In this document: positions 1-6,088 of the stretch, in pieces
Numbering within the stretch: position 1 is the first letter of the stretch
How the letters are laid out: the number at the start of each line of letters is the position of its first letter
DNA from: Phycisphaerales bacterium UBA1926
Lineage (GTDB): Bacteria; Planctomycetota; Phycisphaerae; Phycisphaerales; UBA1924
Length of the DNA: 8,277 nt
Direction of reading: 5' to 3'
Assembly: GCA_002337215.1 (NCBI GenBank)
Contig: DDFO01000046.1
Location: forward strand, 69,468 to 77,744
Notes under the pieces: model-generated
The model's database searches: none
What the model was told of the DNA's origin: nothing
The model's input: only the letters and a program-made list of their open reading frames with translations
Made by a program: the position numbers and the translations under genes

Positions 1-1033
1 GGGCCTGCACCCCGCCGATATCAAGGCCATCCAACGTCAGAAGGACCGCTACAAGGCAGCGATCGAGGACCTGAGCGAGGGCCGCACGGCCAAGGGCTTC
101 GAGCGGCTTGACGAGCTCGGCTGGATCCACGAGATCGACGACGACCGCCGGGACGATGCACTCGCCACCGCGTACGCCGACTCGGTCGCCAGCGGCGCGA
201 GCACGCTGGTGGTCTCCCCCACGCACGCCGAGGGCAACCGCATCACCCGCGCGATCCGGGCCGCGCTACGCGAGCACGGGCTGCTGTCGGGCGATGCACG
301 GAATGTCCCCGAGCTCATCCCCGCGAACTTGACCTTGGGCCAGAAACGCGACCCCGCGAGCTACCAACCGGGCGACGTGCTCGTCTTCCACCAGAACGCC
401 ACTGGGCACCGCAAGGGCGAGCGCCTGATCGTCGGACCGGCAGAGGTCCCGTTCGAGCTCGCCGAGCGGTTCACGGTCTACCGGCAGTCCCGCATCGAGC
501 TCGCGCTGGGTGATCGGCTACGCATCACCCGCAACGGCCGCTCGCTCGACGATAAGCCCCTGAGCAACGGCGACCTCTACCGCGTCCAGGGCTTCACGCC
601 CGAGGGGGGCATCATCGTCGGCGGGCTCGACAAACGGCGACGCCGCGCGACCAAGACCCTCCCCGCGGACTACGGGCACCTGACGCACGGGTTCGTGGTC
701 ACGAGCCACGCCAGCCAGGGCAAGACGGTCGACCGCGTGCTGATCGGTCAGTCCTCACGGTCGCTCGCCGCCTCGTCCCGGGAGCAGTTCTACGTGAGCG
801 CCTCGCGGGCCCGCACGCAGGCGCTCGTGTTTACCGACGACAAGCACCAGCTGCTCGACGCCGTCAAGCGGGGCGACGATCGCCTCAGCGCCACCGAGCT
901 CGTAGCCGGCCTCAGCGAGAACCACCGCCGTGTCGTGCTCGACCGGCTCGCCGAGCAGCGCGAAGCGGAGATCCGAACCACACCGCGCGAGCACGAGCGC
1001 ACCAGCCGCGAGGGAGCGAGCTATGAGCGATAG
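1..1033 (+). CDS. MobF-family relaxase/helicase (TrwC/TraI/TraA type), C-terminal part, 5' end outside window
   Basis: The frame is open from the left edge (first full codon at base 2) to TAG at 1031-1033, so this is about 343 C-terminal residues of a longer protein. Visible are late motifs of a RecD/UvrD-like superfamily 1 helicase: LVVSPTHAEG near 206-235, the UvrD_C_2-like TSHASQGKTVDRVLI at 701-745, and EQFYVSASRAR with a following TDDKHQLLDAV at about 782-865. In MobF relaxases this module follows an N-terminal TrwC relaxase domain; the enzyme nicks oriT, stays bound to the 5' end and unwinds the strand for transfer. The relaxase domain and Walker A/B motifs would lie upstream and are not seen. 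A stand-alone RecD-like helicase is the alternative, but the coupling protein and recombinase nearby favour a relaxase. The last 11 bases overlap the next gene. The family call is solid for the helicase part and inferred for the nicking part. Confidence 0.85.
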   Translation, partial: GLHPADIKAIQRQKDRYKAAIEDLSEGRTAKGFERLDELGWIHEIDDDRRDDALATAYADSVASGASTLVVSPTHAEGNRITRAIRAALREHGLLSGDARNVPELIPANLTLGQKRDPASYQPGDVLVFHQNATGHRKGERLIVGPAEVPFELAERFTVYRQSRIELALGDRLRITRNGRSLDDKPLSNGDLYRVQGFTPEGGIIVGGLDKRRRRATKTLPADYGHLTHGFVVTSHASQGKTVDRVLIGQSSRSLAASSREQFYVSASRARTQALVFTDDKHQLLDAVKRGDDRLSATELVAGLSENHRRVVLDRLAEQREAEIRTTPREHERTSREGASYER

Positions 1034-1421
1034 CCTGATCGACAAGTACGCGCGGCGTCCGTCCGCGGACGGCGAGTCTAAGGAAGCCGAGACCGAAGAC
1101 CTCGGCTGCTTCGGCTGGCTCCGCGGCGTCCGCGACCGGTCCATCATGCTCGAACTGCGGCGCAAGGACGGCCACGTGCTCGCGGTCGGCTACGCCTGGA
1201 TCGAGCGCGTCGAGCTCGTCCCCGAGTCCGGAATCACTCTGCACCTGCCCGGCCGCAAGGTCACGATCTCCGGCTCCGGTCTGCGAAGCCAAGAGCATGG
1301 CTTGCCGAGCTTATTCGACGGCTTGATCTGCCACCGCGTGCCCTGGGTCCGCGAGTCGGACCACGCTGAGATGACCGCGTCGAACCAGGTCAGCATCGAC
1401 TCGATCGCATGGCACGACTAA
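1023..1421 (+). CDS. Conserved hypothetical protein coupled to the relaxase gene
   Basis: 132 residues. I chose ATG 1023 because AGGGAG at 1011-1016 lies 6 bases before it; the same frame opens further upstream, but that extension is low-complexity shadow sequence inside the relaxase gene. The start overlaps the relaxase stop by 11 bases, so translation is probably coupled. After a polar N-terminus (about 1-28) comes a compact core with GCFGWLRGVRDRSIMLELR, then alternating hydrophobic/polar stretches ending near VPWVRE, which suggests a small beta-rich soluble domain. There is no signal peptide, membrane segment or recognised catalytic motif. From memory, similar small proteins sit beside relaxase genes in planctomycete elements; I cannot verify this. 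A role as relaxase accessory or regulator rests on position only. Convergent with the minus-strand gene that follows. Confidence 0.85.
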   Translation: MSDSLIDKYARRPSADGESKEAETEDLGCFGWLRGVRDRSIMLELRRKDGHVLAVGYAWIERVELVPESGITLHLPGRKVTISGSGLRSQEHGLPSLFDGLICHRVPWVRESDHAEMTASNQVSIDSIAWHD

Positions 1422-1526
1422 TCGCAGCAAAAGCACCCTCAAGATCAGTTGGCCAAACAGTCAGAATTATGGTCTTGAGCATCGCCTTCTACTCGAGTCC
1501 GGCAGGCCACTTGGTCGCTCATGGCG
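1422..1526. other. Convergent intergenic gap with a weak inverted repeat
   Basis: The 105 bases separate two convergent genes, so transcription from both sides should end here. The only structure found is CTCAAGA (1438-1444) with its complement TCTTGAG (1473-1479), a 7-bp stem around a 28-base loop that holds the short palindrome TTGGCCAA. There is no clear T-tract, so this is at best a weak terminator candidate. Confidence 0.3.
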
Positions 1527-2012
1527 TTACCTCTCTCGACCACCCTCTCGCCGCCTGCCGGCCGGCCGAACTGTTGGATCGTTCACGAAGTCGAGCTCCG
1601 GTAGAACAACGCTTGAAAGTGTCTGGTGATGGATACCCCGTGAATCCATGTGGTCAAATCGGAAACGACCCCGTTCCGGAACGGGTGCTCGAACGACCTC
1701 AAGAAACGTGGGCTTCGATGTTTTTGGGCACTGAATGGCAAGCCCGGCATGTCTCAGTTCGCGATTCAGCCATGTGGCGAAGTCGGCCTTTGCCTCGTAC
1801 GTACCCAAGGCTTCACGATGCGATCCGCTTCTGACGCGATGCTTTACTGCATCGAGGATCTCAGTCCGTATCGCACCATGCACTTGTTCGGACAGTGCCA
1901 TCACATCCCCAAAGGGAAGCTCGGCATCGGTCAATACCTCACGCAGCCGGTCTCTCACGTCTCGCGTCACCTTCTCAGCGGTCTTTGCAACTCGATCGCG
2001 ATCGCCATTCAT
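1527..2012 (-). CDS. Hypothetical protein on the opposite strand
   Basis: 161 residues from ATG at 2012, ending at TAA (1529-1527 on the minus strand). An in-frame TGA at 2021-2019 fixes the start to GTG 2015 or ATG 2012. The only Shine-Dalgarno-like run, GAGGGG, overlaps the GTG and lies 2 bases from the ATG, so initiation looks poor or unusual. The N-terminal half (about 1-70) is charged and helical. The middle has DFATWLNRELRHAGLAIQCP and the C-terminal part has RGRFRFDHMD...LSSVVLPELDFV, an alternating pattern suggesting a small beta domain. The tail is very arginine-rich. No membrane segment is seen. It is the only gene on this strand and is flanked by less GC-rich DNA than its neighbours. 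I do not recognise a named family, though the middle/C-terminal pattern recalls planctomycete hypothetical proteins. Function unknown. Confidence 0.6.
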   Translation of the reverse strand: MNGDRDRVAKTAEKVTRDVRDRLREVLTDAELPFGDVMALSEQVHGAIRTEILDAVKHRVRSGSHREALGTYEAKADFATWLNRELRHAGLAIQCPKTSKPTFLEVVRAPVPERGRFRFDHMDSRGIHHQTLSSVVLPELDFVNDPTVRPAGRRREGGRER

Positions 2013-2255
2013 CACCCCTCACAAATCAGCTTGCTACAAATCAGACAGCAGCTGTACCACATACGCATGGTTGGCGCAAGCATCACTTGCATGCGACTTG
2101 ACGCTATCGGATAGGCAGGCCGCTACTACCGCGGCGTCGGCCTCGGTAACGGGTCCGGCGAGCTAAAGCCATACGGTCGGCCGAGACGTACCCGAACGGG
2201 CTGTGTGCTCCGAGCCTCAGTTCCATGCGCAACGTGGAGCCGTCCATGCTCGCAA

Positions 2256-2275
2256 AACGCGTTCTTGAACGCGTT
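2256..2275. repeat. 20-bp near-perfect palindrome, candidate operator or partition site
   Basis: AACGCGTTC (2256-2264) and its exact complement GAACGCGTT (2267-2275) are separated by TT. Each arm itself contains the 8-base palindrome AACGCGTT, so the site is both a direct and an inverted repeat. It lies 212 bases before the DUF1232 start and about 510 before the ParB-like gene. A dimeric DNA-binding protein site is the natural reading; binding by the ParB-like protein is a guess. It does not match the chromosomal parS consensus. Confidence 0.45.
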
Positions 2276-2379
2276 GCACGTGCCCGAACCAAAGTCGCGA
2301 GGCATCCGTTTGAACGCCGCAAGGGTCAGTTCTGGTCATTCACGACCTACCGCCACATTAAGTTCTTGATGATCGCGCC

Positions 2380-2496
2380 GTATGGCCACTCTCGGCTCCA
2401 TATTCCTTGCCCGCATGTGCCGGCGCCCCGGCACCTAACTCTCTCGGACGGGGAGATCGCGCAGTGGGCAGATTGGAGAACGTCCAGTGGCCATAC
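2380..2496. repeat. 11-bp perfect inverted repeat spanning the DUF1232 start codon
   Basis: GTATGGCCACT at 2380-2390 is the exact complement of AGTGGCCATAC at 2486-2496, with 95 bases between. The right arm contains the GTG start codon (2487-2489) of the DUF1232 gene. Both arms carry the palindromic core TGGCCA, so they could be two operator sites. If the leader is transcribed from before 2380, the arms could instead pair in RNA and hide the start codon. No transcription start is known. Confidence 0.4.
2417..2434. promoter_or_regulatory. GC-rich hairpin in the leader of the DUF1232-parB operon
   Basis: GTGCCGG (2417-2423) pairs with CCGGCAC (2428-2434) around the loop CGCC. It sits between the arms of the larger inverted repeat and 52 bases before the start codon. 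No T-tract follows (CTAACTCTC), so an intrinsic terminator is unlikely. Short stems like this are expected several times by chance in a window this size. Confidence 0.25.
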
Positions 2497-2792
2497 CGCT
2501 ACCAAAGCCAGTACGACGCCTGATCGATCAATGCGAGACGGGCTTCACAGTCGGCAAGAAGCTCAAGCTGACGCTGATCACTCTCGTGTATTTGGTCAGT
2601 TTCGTCGATCTCGTCCCCGACGTGCTCCTGCCCTTCGGAGTGCTCGACGATGGAGTCGCGCTCTTCTTGCTCGTCAAGGTCTGGTGCAGCCCCACGCTCG
2701 CGTCCGGTCGCACTGCTGACGCCGACATCATGGACACGCCACCCTCTGATGCCGTCCCAGTGCGCAACACCGCGCATGGAGGTGCGCGATGA
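2487..2792 (+). CDS. DUF1232 (YkvA-like) small membrane protein
   Basis: 101 residues from GTG 2487, with GGAG at 2475-2478 8 bases before. Residues about 27-66 hold the DUF1232 signature: a hydrophobic stretch (LTLITLVYLVSFVDLVPDVL) followed by the characteristic DLVPD and LDDGVALFLL core. The family consists of short membrane-associated proteins, related to YkvA, whose biochemical role is not established. The C-terminal third (about 70-101) is polar and probably disordered. The gene opens a tightly packed operon: its TGA overlaps the ATG of the ParB-like gene (ATGA), so the two are likely co-translated. Its start codon lies in one arm of the 2380/2496 inverted repeat, which suggests regulation at initiation. 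The family call is good; why it is coupled to a ParB-like protein is unknown. Confidence 0.8.
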   Translation: MAIPLPKPVRRLIDQCETGFTVGKKLKLTLITLVYLVSFVDLVPDVLLPFGVLDDGVALFLLVKVWCSPTLASGRTADADIMDTPPSDAVPVRNTAHGGAR

Positions 2793-3646
2793 GCCCGACC
2801 GCCACCGATTCACACAAACTTGTCACGCTCAAGCGCACCGACATCATCGTGCGCCCGCAGGTCCGCACGGTCTTCACCCCCGCCGAGCTGGACGCGCTGG
2901 CGGGGAGCATCGGCGAGGTCGGCCTGCAGCAGCCGCTGTTGTGCGCCGCGACCGACGAGGGGTTCCTGCTCATTGACGGCGAGCGACGACTCCGCGCCCT
3001 CGATCTGCTCGGGTACTGCGAGATCCCTGCGCTGCTCGTGGACAACCCGGACGACACGGCCCGGTGCCTGGGGCGGCAGCTGGCCGCCAACATGGCCCGG
3101 GCCGACCTGACACCTCTGGACCGCGCCCGCGGCCTCCGCGCCCTGATCGAAGAGACCAACCTCACCCGGGAGGCGGTGGCTCGGGTCGTCGGCCTGTCAC
3201 CCGCGACCGTGTCGCGGTCGCTGCGCTTGCTCGACCTACCTGAGTCGCTGCAGGAACGGATCGCCTCGGGCGAGCTCGGGCCGGACATCGGCTACCGGCT
3301 CGCGACGCTTCCTCCTGAGGAGCGCGACCGGCTCGCCGACGAAGCCCTCGGCAACAGGCTCACGCGCGACGCGCTCGCGCGCAAACGCGGGCGTTTCAAA
3401 CGGGCGGAAGAGACCCGCCGCGGCACACGCGTCACCGCCACGCTCGCACGAGGCCAGACGATCACGTTCGTGGGCAACAGCGACCTCTCGCTCGACACCG
3501 TCACGGAGTGGCTCGAGCAGCTGCTCACCAAGGCACGCAAGGCAAAGCAACAGGGCATCACGTTGACCACGTTCACCAGCGCCCTGCGCGACCAAGCAAG
3601 AGCCGCGGACTCAAAGCCCGCCAAACCCAAGGGAGCCACGCCGTGA
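2789..3646 (+). CDS. ParB/Spo0J/Noc-family DNA-binding protein, no ParA nearby
   Basis: 285 residues. ATG 2789 is preceded by GGAGG (2778-2782) at 6 bases and overlaps the previous stop by 4. The N-terminal ParB domain shows GLQQPLL (about 45-51) and GERRLRALDLLG (64-75), the arginine patch that binds CTP in canonical ParB. NMARADLTPLDRARGL (101-116) matches the linker before the helix-turn-helix, and TREAVARVVGLSPATVSRSLRLL (about 126-148) is the helix-turn-helix. The C-terminal part (about 212-268) is a smaller charged domain ending in a lysine/alanine tail. Canonical ParB proteins bind parS and act with a ParA ATPase in segregation. No ParA is in the window and the gene is fused by 4-base overlaps to DUF1232 and coupling-protein genes, so a role in element stability, transfer regulation or transcription control is equally possible. 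Confidence 0.9.
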   Translation: MSPTATDSHKLVTLKRTDIIVRPQVRTVFTPAELDALAGSIGEVGLQQPLLCAATDEGFLLIDGERRLRALDLLGYCEIPALLVDNPDDTARCLGRQLAANMARADLTPLDRARGLRALIEETNLTREAVARVVGLSPATVSRSLRLLDLPESLQERIASGELGPDIGYRLATLPPEERDRLADEALGNRLTRDALARKRGRFKRAEETRRGTRVTATLARGQTITFVGNSDLSLDTVTEWLEQLLTKARKAKQQGITLTTFTSALRDQARAADSKPAKPKGATP

Positions 3647-5124
3647 TTCGCCTACTTTCACGCCGAAAGTCCAAGCCTGCCCTCGACCGGTGGGACCCCT
3701 CGGCAACGCTGCTGGAGTGGACCGCCGGGGCCCCCTGGTCCATCGGCGACTCCTTCATGGGCGTGATGGGATTCGGGAGTACGGGGTCCGGAAAGACCTC
3801 CGGGTCAATGGCGGCGATCTCGCTGGCCATGCTGCGCGCCGGCTACGGGGGACTTTACCTGACGGTCAAACCCGAGGACCGGCAGACCTACACCGATCAC
3901 GTCCGCGCCGCAGGCCGGCTTGACGACCTCATGGTCTTCTCTCCAGACCATTTGCTCAGGTACAACTTCATCGCCGATGAGATGGCGCACGCCAAGAGTC
4001 CTGCAGGCCTAATCGAGAACCTGACCGCGCTCATCATGACCACAACCGAGCTCGCCGAGCGCGGAGGCAGATCATCGTCGGGTGGGGATAACGAGCGGTA
4101 TTTCCGGCTGGAGTCCAGCCGGCTCGCCCGCAACGCCCTGCTCGTCCTGGTCTTCTCGGGCGAGCCCGTGACCCTCCCGAATCTACACAGGCTCATCGTC
4201 TCGGCCCCTCGCAGCATCGAGCAGATCCAGAGCGGCGAATGGAGGAACACATTTTGTGGCGAGTGCCTGGAGAAGACCGACGCGGCGGAGAAGCTGCCCT
4301 CGCAGCGCGCCGACTTCGACCTGGCGCTGTCGTACTTCCTGCACGAGTGGCCGGCGTTGTCGAGCCGCACACGTAGCGTCGTGCAGTCGACGTTGACCTC
4401 CGCGACCGACATGCTCAGTCGCGGTGCTGCCCGCGACATGCTCAGCTCGCCCAAGCCGAACGTCTCACCGTCGATGATGTACGAGGGCAAGATCATCATC
4501 GCTGACTTCCCAGTATTGGTGTACAGAGAAATTGGTCAGCTCGTTCAGATAGTGCTCAAGCTGATGTGGCAGCGGGCCCACGCCCGCCGCGACACGACCA
4601 AGAACGCCCGGCCGACGTTCATCATGGCGGACGAGGCCCAGATGCTCTTGGTCGAAGAGGACCAACGCTTCCAGGCCATCGCCCGGAGCACGCGCACCGC
4701 ATGCATCTTTGCGACCCAGTCGGTGAGCGGCCTGGTCGAGGCCCTCGGTGGTCCGAGCGCCGAGCCAAAGGTGCACAGCCTGCTGACAAACCTGCAAACA
4801 CGGATCTGCCACCAGCAGACCGACGTGCGCACGGTCGAGTACATGCAGCAGCTCATCGGTCGGTCACGCCAGCTCGTCATGAACGGGAACCAGGACCGGG
4901 ATGCCAACTGGCTCGCGCCGCTCTTCGGCGTCGACACCGGCCAGTCCTCCGGCTTCAGCGAGTCGTGGGAGCACGAACTGCAGGCCGCGGACATCAACGG
5001 CCTCGCGCGTGGCGGCCCGCCGCACTGCGTCACCGAGGCGATCGTCTACCAGGGCGGCCGGGCCTTCCCGAACGGGCACACTTGGATCAGAGCCCGCATC
5101 CCCCAGGAGCCCCGCCGTGCCTGA
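3643..5124 (+). CDS. VirD4/TraG-type coupling ATPase lacking an N-terminal membrane anchor
   Basis: 493 residues. I chose GTG 3643: AAGGGAG (3629-3635) lies 7 bases upstream and GTGA overlaps the ParB-like stop by 4. The longer frame back to 3508 lies within the ParB-like gene and gives only arginine/histidine-rich shadow sequence. Visible are a Walker A loop GSTGSGKT (45-52), a Walker B-like FIMADEAQ with D330-E331, and ATQSVSGL with Q359, followed by LLTNLQTRICHQQTD, the pattern of the TraG/VirD4 C-terminal domain. Such proteins form hexameric ATPases that bring the relaxase-DNA complex to the type IV secretion channel. Usual VirD4 proteins start with two transmembrane helices and are longer; here the N-terminus is short, basic and not hydrophobic. 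The following gene encodes a membrane protein with an 8-base overlap, so the anchor may be supplied in trans. A soluble TraG-like relative or another FtsK/HerA-type ATPase is less likely. Confidence 0.88.
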   Translation: MIRLLSRRKSKPALDRWDPSATLLEWTAGAPWSIGDSFMGVMGFGSTGSGKTSGSMAAISLAMLRAGYGGLYLTVKPEDRQTYTDHVRAAGRLDDLMVFSPDHLLRYNFIADEMAHAKSPAGLIENLTALIMTTTELAERGGRSSSGGDNERYFRLESSRLARNALLVLVFSGEPVTLPNLHRLIVSAPRSIEQIQSGEWRNTFCGECLEKTDAAEKLPSQRADFDLALSYFLHEWPALSSRTRSVVQSTLTSATDMLSRGAARDMLSSPKPNVSPSMMYEGKIIIADFPVLVYREIGQLVQIVLKLMWQRAHARRDTTKNARPTFIMADEAQMLLVEEDQRFQAIARSTRTACIFATQSVSGLVEALGGPSAEPKVHSLLTNLQTRICHQQTDVRTVEYMQQLIGRSRQLVMNGNQDRDANWLAPLFGVDTGQSSGFSESWEHELQAADINGLARGGPPHCVTEAIVYQGGRAFPNGHTWIRARIPQEPRRA

Positions 5125-5704
5125 CCAACCAGAGCCCAAGGGCTGGACGCCGATCGAGGACTACCAGAACGCGTTCGCGTTTCTTGTTCTCGCGGCGCAG
5201 TCGATCGCCGCGCCCGTCGAAGTCTTCTTGCGGACGCGGTTCGGTCGTCGGTACTTCGGTGTGCCCGCCGCGATCGGCCTCTTCGCCGTGCCGATGTGGA
5301 TGTTCTTCTGGACCGGCGAGGACGCGACGCCCATCTTCGTTTTCTGGGTGCTCTACCTGGTAATGCAGGGCCGCGCACGCATCGAGAGCATCCTCATGGC
5401 ATCGCGCGGCGACCTCGTCCACACCCGGTACAACGGCCGGCCACGCATGGAGCGGTTCTTTCGGCGCGCTGGAGAGCGGCGCGTCAAGGCCGTGCACGAG
5501 CCGCTGCTCACGATCGGCATCGGCGTCTTCATACTGCCCGTAAGCGAGCCGCTCGGGAGCTACCTCATCACCGCCGGGATCTGCTTGGCGCTCGTCGCCT
5601 CGGTCATCGAGGGCGTCGAGCGCAACCGGCTCATGTCCATGCACGACGCCTGGCTCGAACAGCAGCACCACGCGGAACGGTTCCGCGACATCACGGGCCG
5701 CTGA
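5117..5704 (+). CDS. Polytopic membrane protein coupled to the ATPase gene, possible membrane partner
   Basis: 195 residues. GTG 5117 follows AGGAG (5105-5109) by 7 bases and overlaps the ATPase stop by 8; the frame extends upstream only as shadow sequence inside that gene. Hydrophobic segments lie near residues 47-65 (FGVPAAIGLFAVPMWMFFW), 72-84, 129-143 and 147-164, giving about four membrane passes. A weaker one (19-38) may be amphipathic. The loop 86-128 is strongly basic (RPRMERFFRR) and, being positively charged, probably faces the cytoplasm. The C-terminus (170-195) is polar. I recognise no named family. Overlap with an anchor-less coupling ATPase suggests the two act as one membrane complex, comparable in arrangement to the membrane and ATPase parts of VirD4. 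This partnership is inferred from gene order and topology, not from similarity. Confidence 0.85.
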   Translation: MPDQPEPKGWTPIEDYQNAFAFLVLAAQSIAAPVEVFLRTRFGRRYFGVPAAIGLFAVPMWMFFWTGEDATPIFVFWVLYLVMQGRARIESILMASRGDLVHTRYNGRPRMERFFRRAGERRVKAVHEPLLTIGIGVFILPVSEPLGSYLITAGICLALVASVIEGVERNRLMSMHDAWLEQQHHAERFRDITGR

Positions 5705-5736
5705 GGCCCGTCACCCACCAACGAAAGGAGCACACC

Positions 5737-6039
5737 ATGATGACCCCACGAGAGAATTATCTGAGGAGCAAGGAAGTACTGTCGGCGCACCTGCGCCAGG
5801 GCGCTCACGAGCTTGCCGCCGCTCTTTATCCCAGCGGCACAGCGGCGCAGCACCCCGAGTACGGCATGGCCTTCACCCGGACGCCCGGGGAGATCGCCGA
5901 CGGCATACGCGGACGCGAGGGCCCGGCGAAAGACAACGTCGCGCCCTCTCAGCTGCAGGCCCACCTCGACCAGATCGAGCGCGAGACGCCGGAGCTAACG
6001 CCCGAGCCGCAACGTGAGCCCGAGATCGACCGCGACTGA
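5737..6039 (+). CDS. Small hypothetical protein of the transfer module
   Basis: 100 residues. ATG 5737 has AAGGAG (5725-5730) 6 bases before it; a second ATG follows directly. The frame is open further upstream but that part is shadow sequence inside the membrane-protein gene. Residues about 5-55 look like a small ordered domain, with the phrase SGTAAQHPEYGMAFTRTPGEIADG in its centre, followed by a glutamate/proline-rich, probably disordered tail (about 65-100). There is no signal peptide, membrane segment or metal-binding cluster. From memory, the central phrase recurs in small planctomycete proteins near coupling-protein genes; this needs a search to confirm. It lies 32 bases after the membrane-protein gene and 49 before the J-domain gene, so it is probably in the same transcript. 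Function unknown. Confidence 0.8.
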   Translation: MMTPRENYLRSKEVLSAHLRQGAHELAAALYPSGTAAQHPEYGMAFTRTPGEIADGIRGREGPAKDNVAPSQLQAHLDQIERETPELTPEPQREPEIDRD

Positions 6040-6088
6040 CCGCCACGGAACACACCACCCAGAACCACCCTCACCCAAGGAGCCCATG

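Larger units (their letters stand above)
2013..2486. other. Gene-poor region rich in inverted repeats
   Basis: About 470 bases lie between the minus-strand gene and the plus-strand operon. No open frame here convinces: the longest plus-strand frame (GTG/ATG from 2225) runs on through the DUF1232 gene in another phase and its product turns low-complexity there. Base composition is lower in G+C than the genes around (32 of 60 in bases 2041-2100 against 42 of 60 in 841-900). It contains CTATC-G-GATAG (2104-2114), the palindrome at 2256-2275, a hairpin at 2417-2434 and one arm of an inverted repeat at 2380-2390. As the divergent spacer between a minus-strand gene and the main operon it should hold promoters for both, but I see no convincing -35/-10 pair. 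A transfer origin or partition site could also lie here; that is inference. Confidence 0.5.

Noticed and set aside
1438..1479. CTCAAGA/TCTTGAG stem as an intrinsic terminator
   Set aside because: The loop is 28 bases, the stem only 7 bp, and there is no T-tract. It is mentioned only as the content of the convergent gap.
1640..1790. Imperfect repeat around CCATGTGG at 1647 and 1769, which might mean a frameshifted duplicated domain in the minus-strand gene
   Set aside because: Only about 14 of 17 bases match and the two copies fall in different frames. The in-frame product continues sensibly through both, so chance is the simpler explanation.
2104..2322. Minus-strand frame of 72 codons in the gene-poor region
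   Set aside because: TTG start, no ribosome-binding site seen, arginine-rich composition typical of a shadow frame, and no recognised motif.
2013..2486. CRISPR array, tRNA or plasmid iterons in the gene-poor region
   Set aside because: No regularly spaced direct repeats, no cloverleaf-compatible segment and no tandem iterons were found by eye.
2225..2719. Open plus-strand frame of 164 codons upstream of and across the DUF1232 gene
   Set aside because: More than 200 bases overlap the DUF1232 gene, which has a recognised domain, a good ribosome-binding site and coupling to the ParB-like gene. The product becomes arginine/serine-rich shadow sequence there. The first 85 codons alone give no recognised domain.
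3508..3642. N-terminal extension of the coupling ATPase that might carry a membrane anchor
   Set aside because: The extension is inside the ParB-like gene, is rich in Arg/His/Gln, and has no hydrophobic stretch. GTG 3643 has its own ribosome-binding site and a 4-base overlap.
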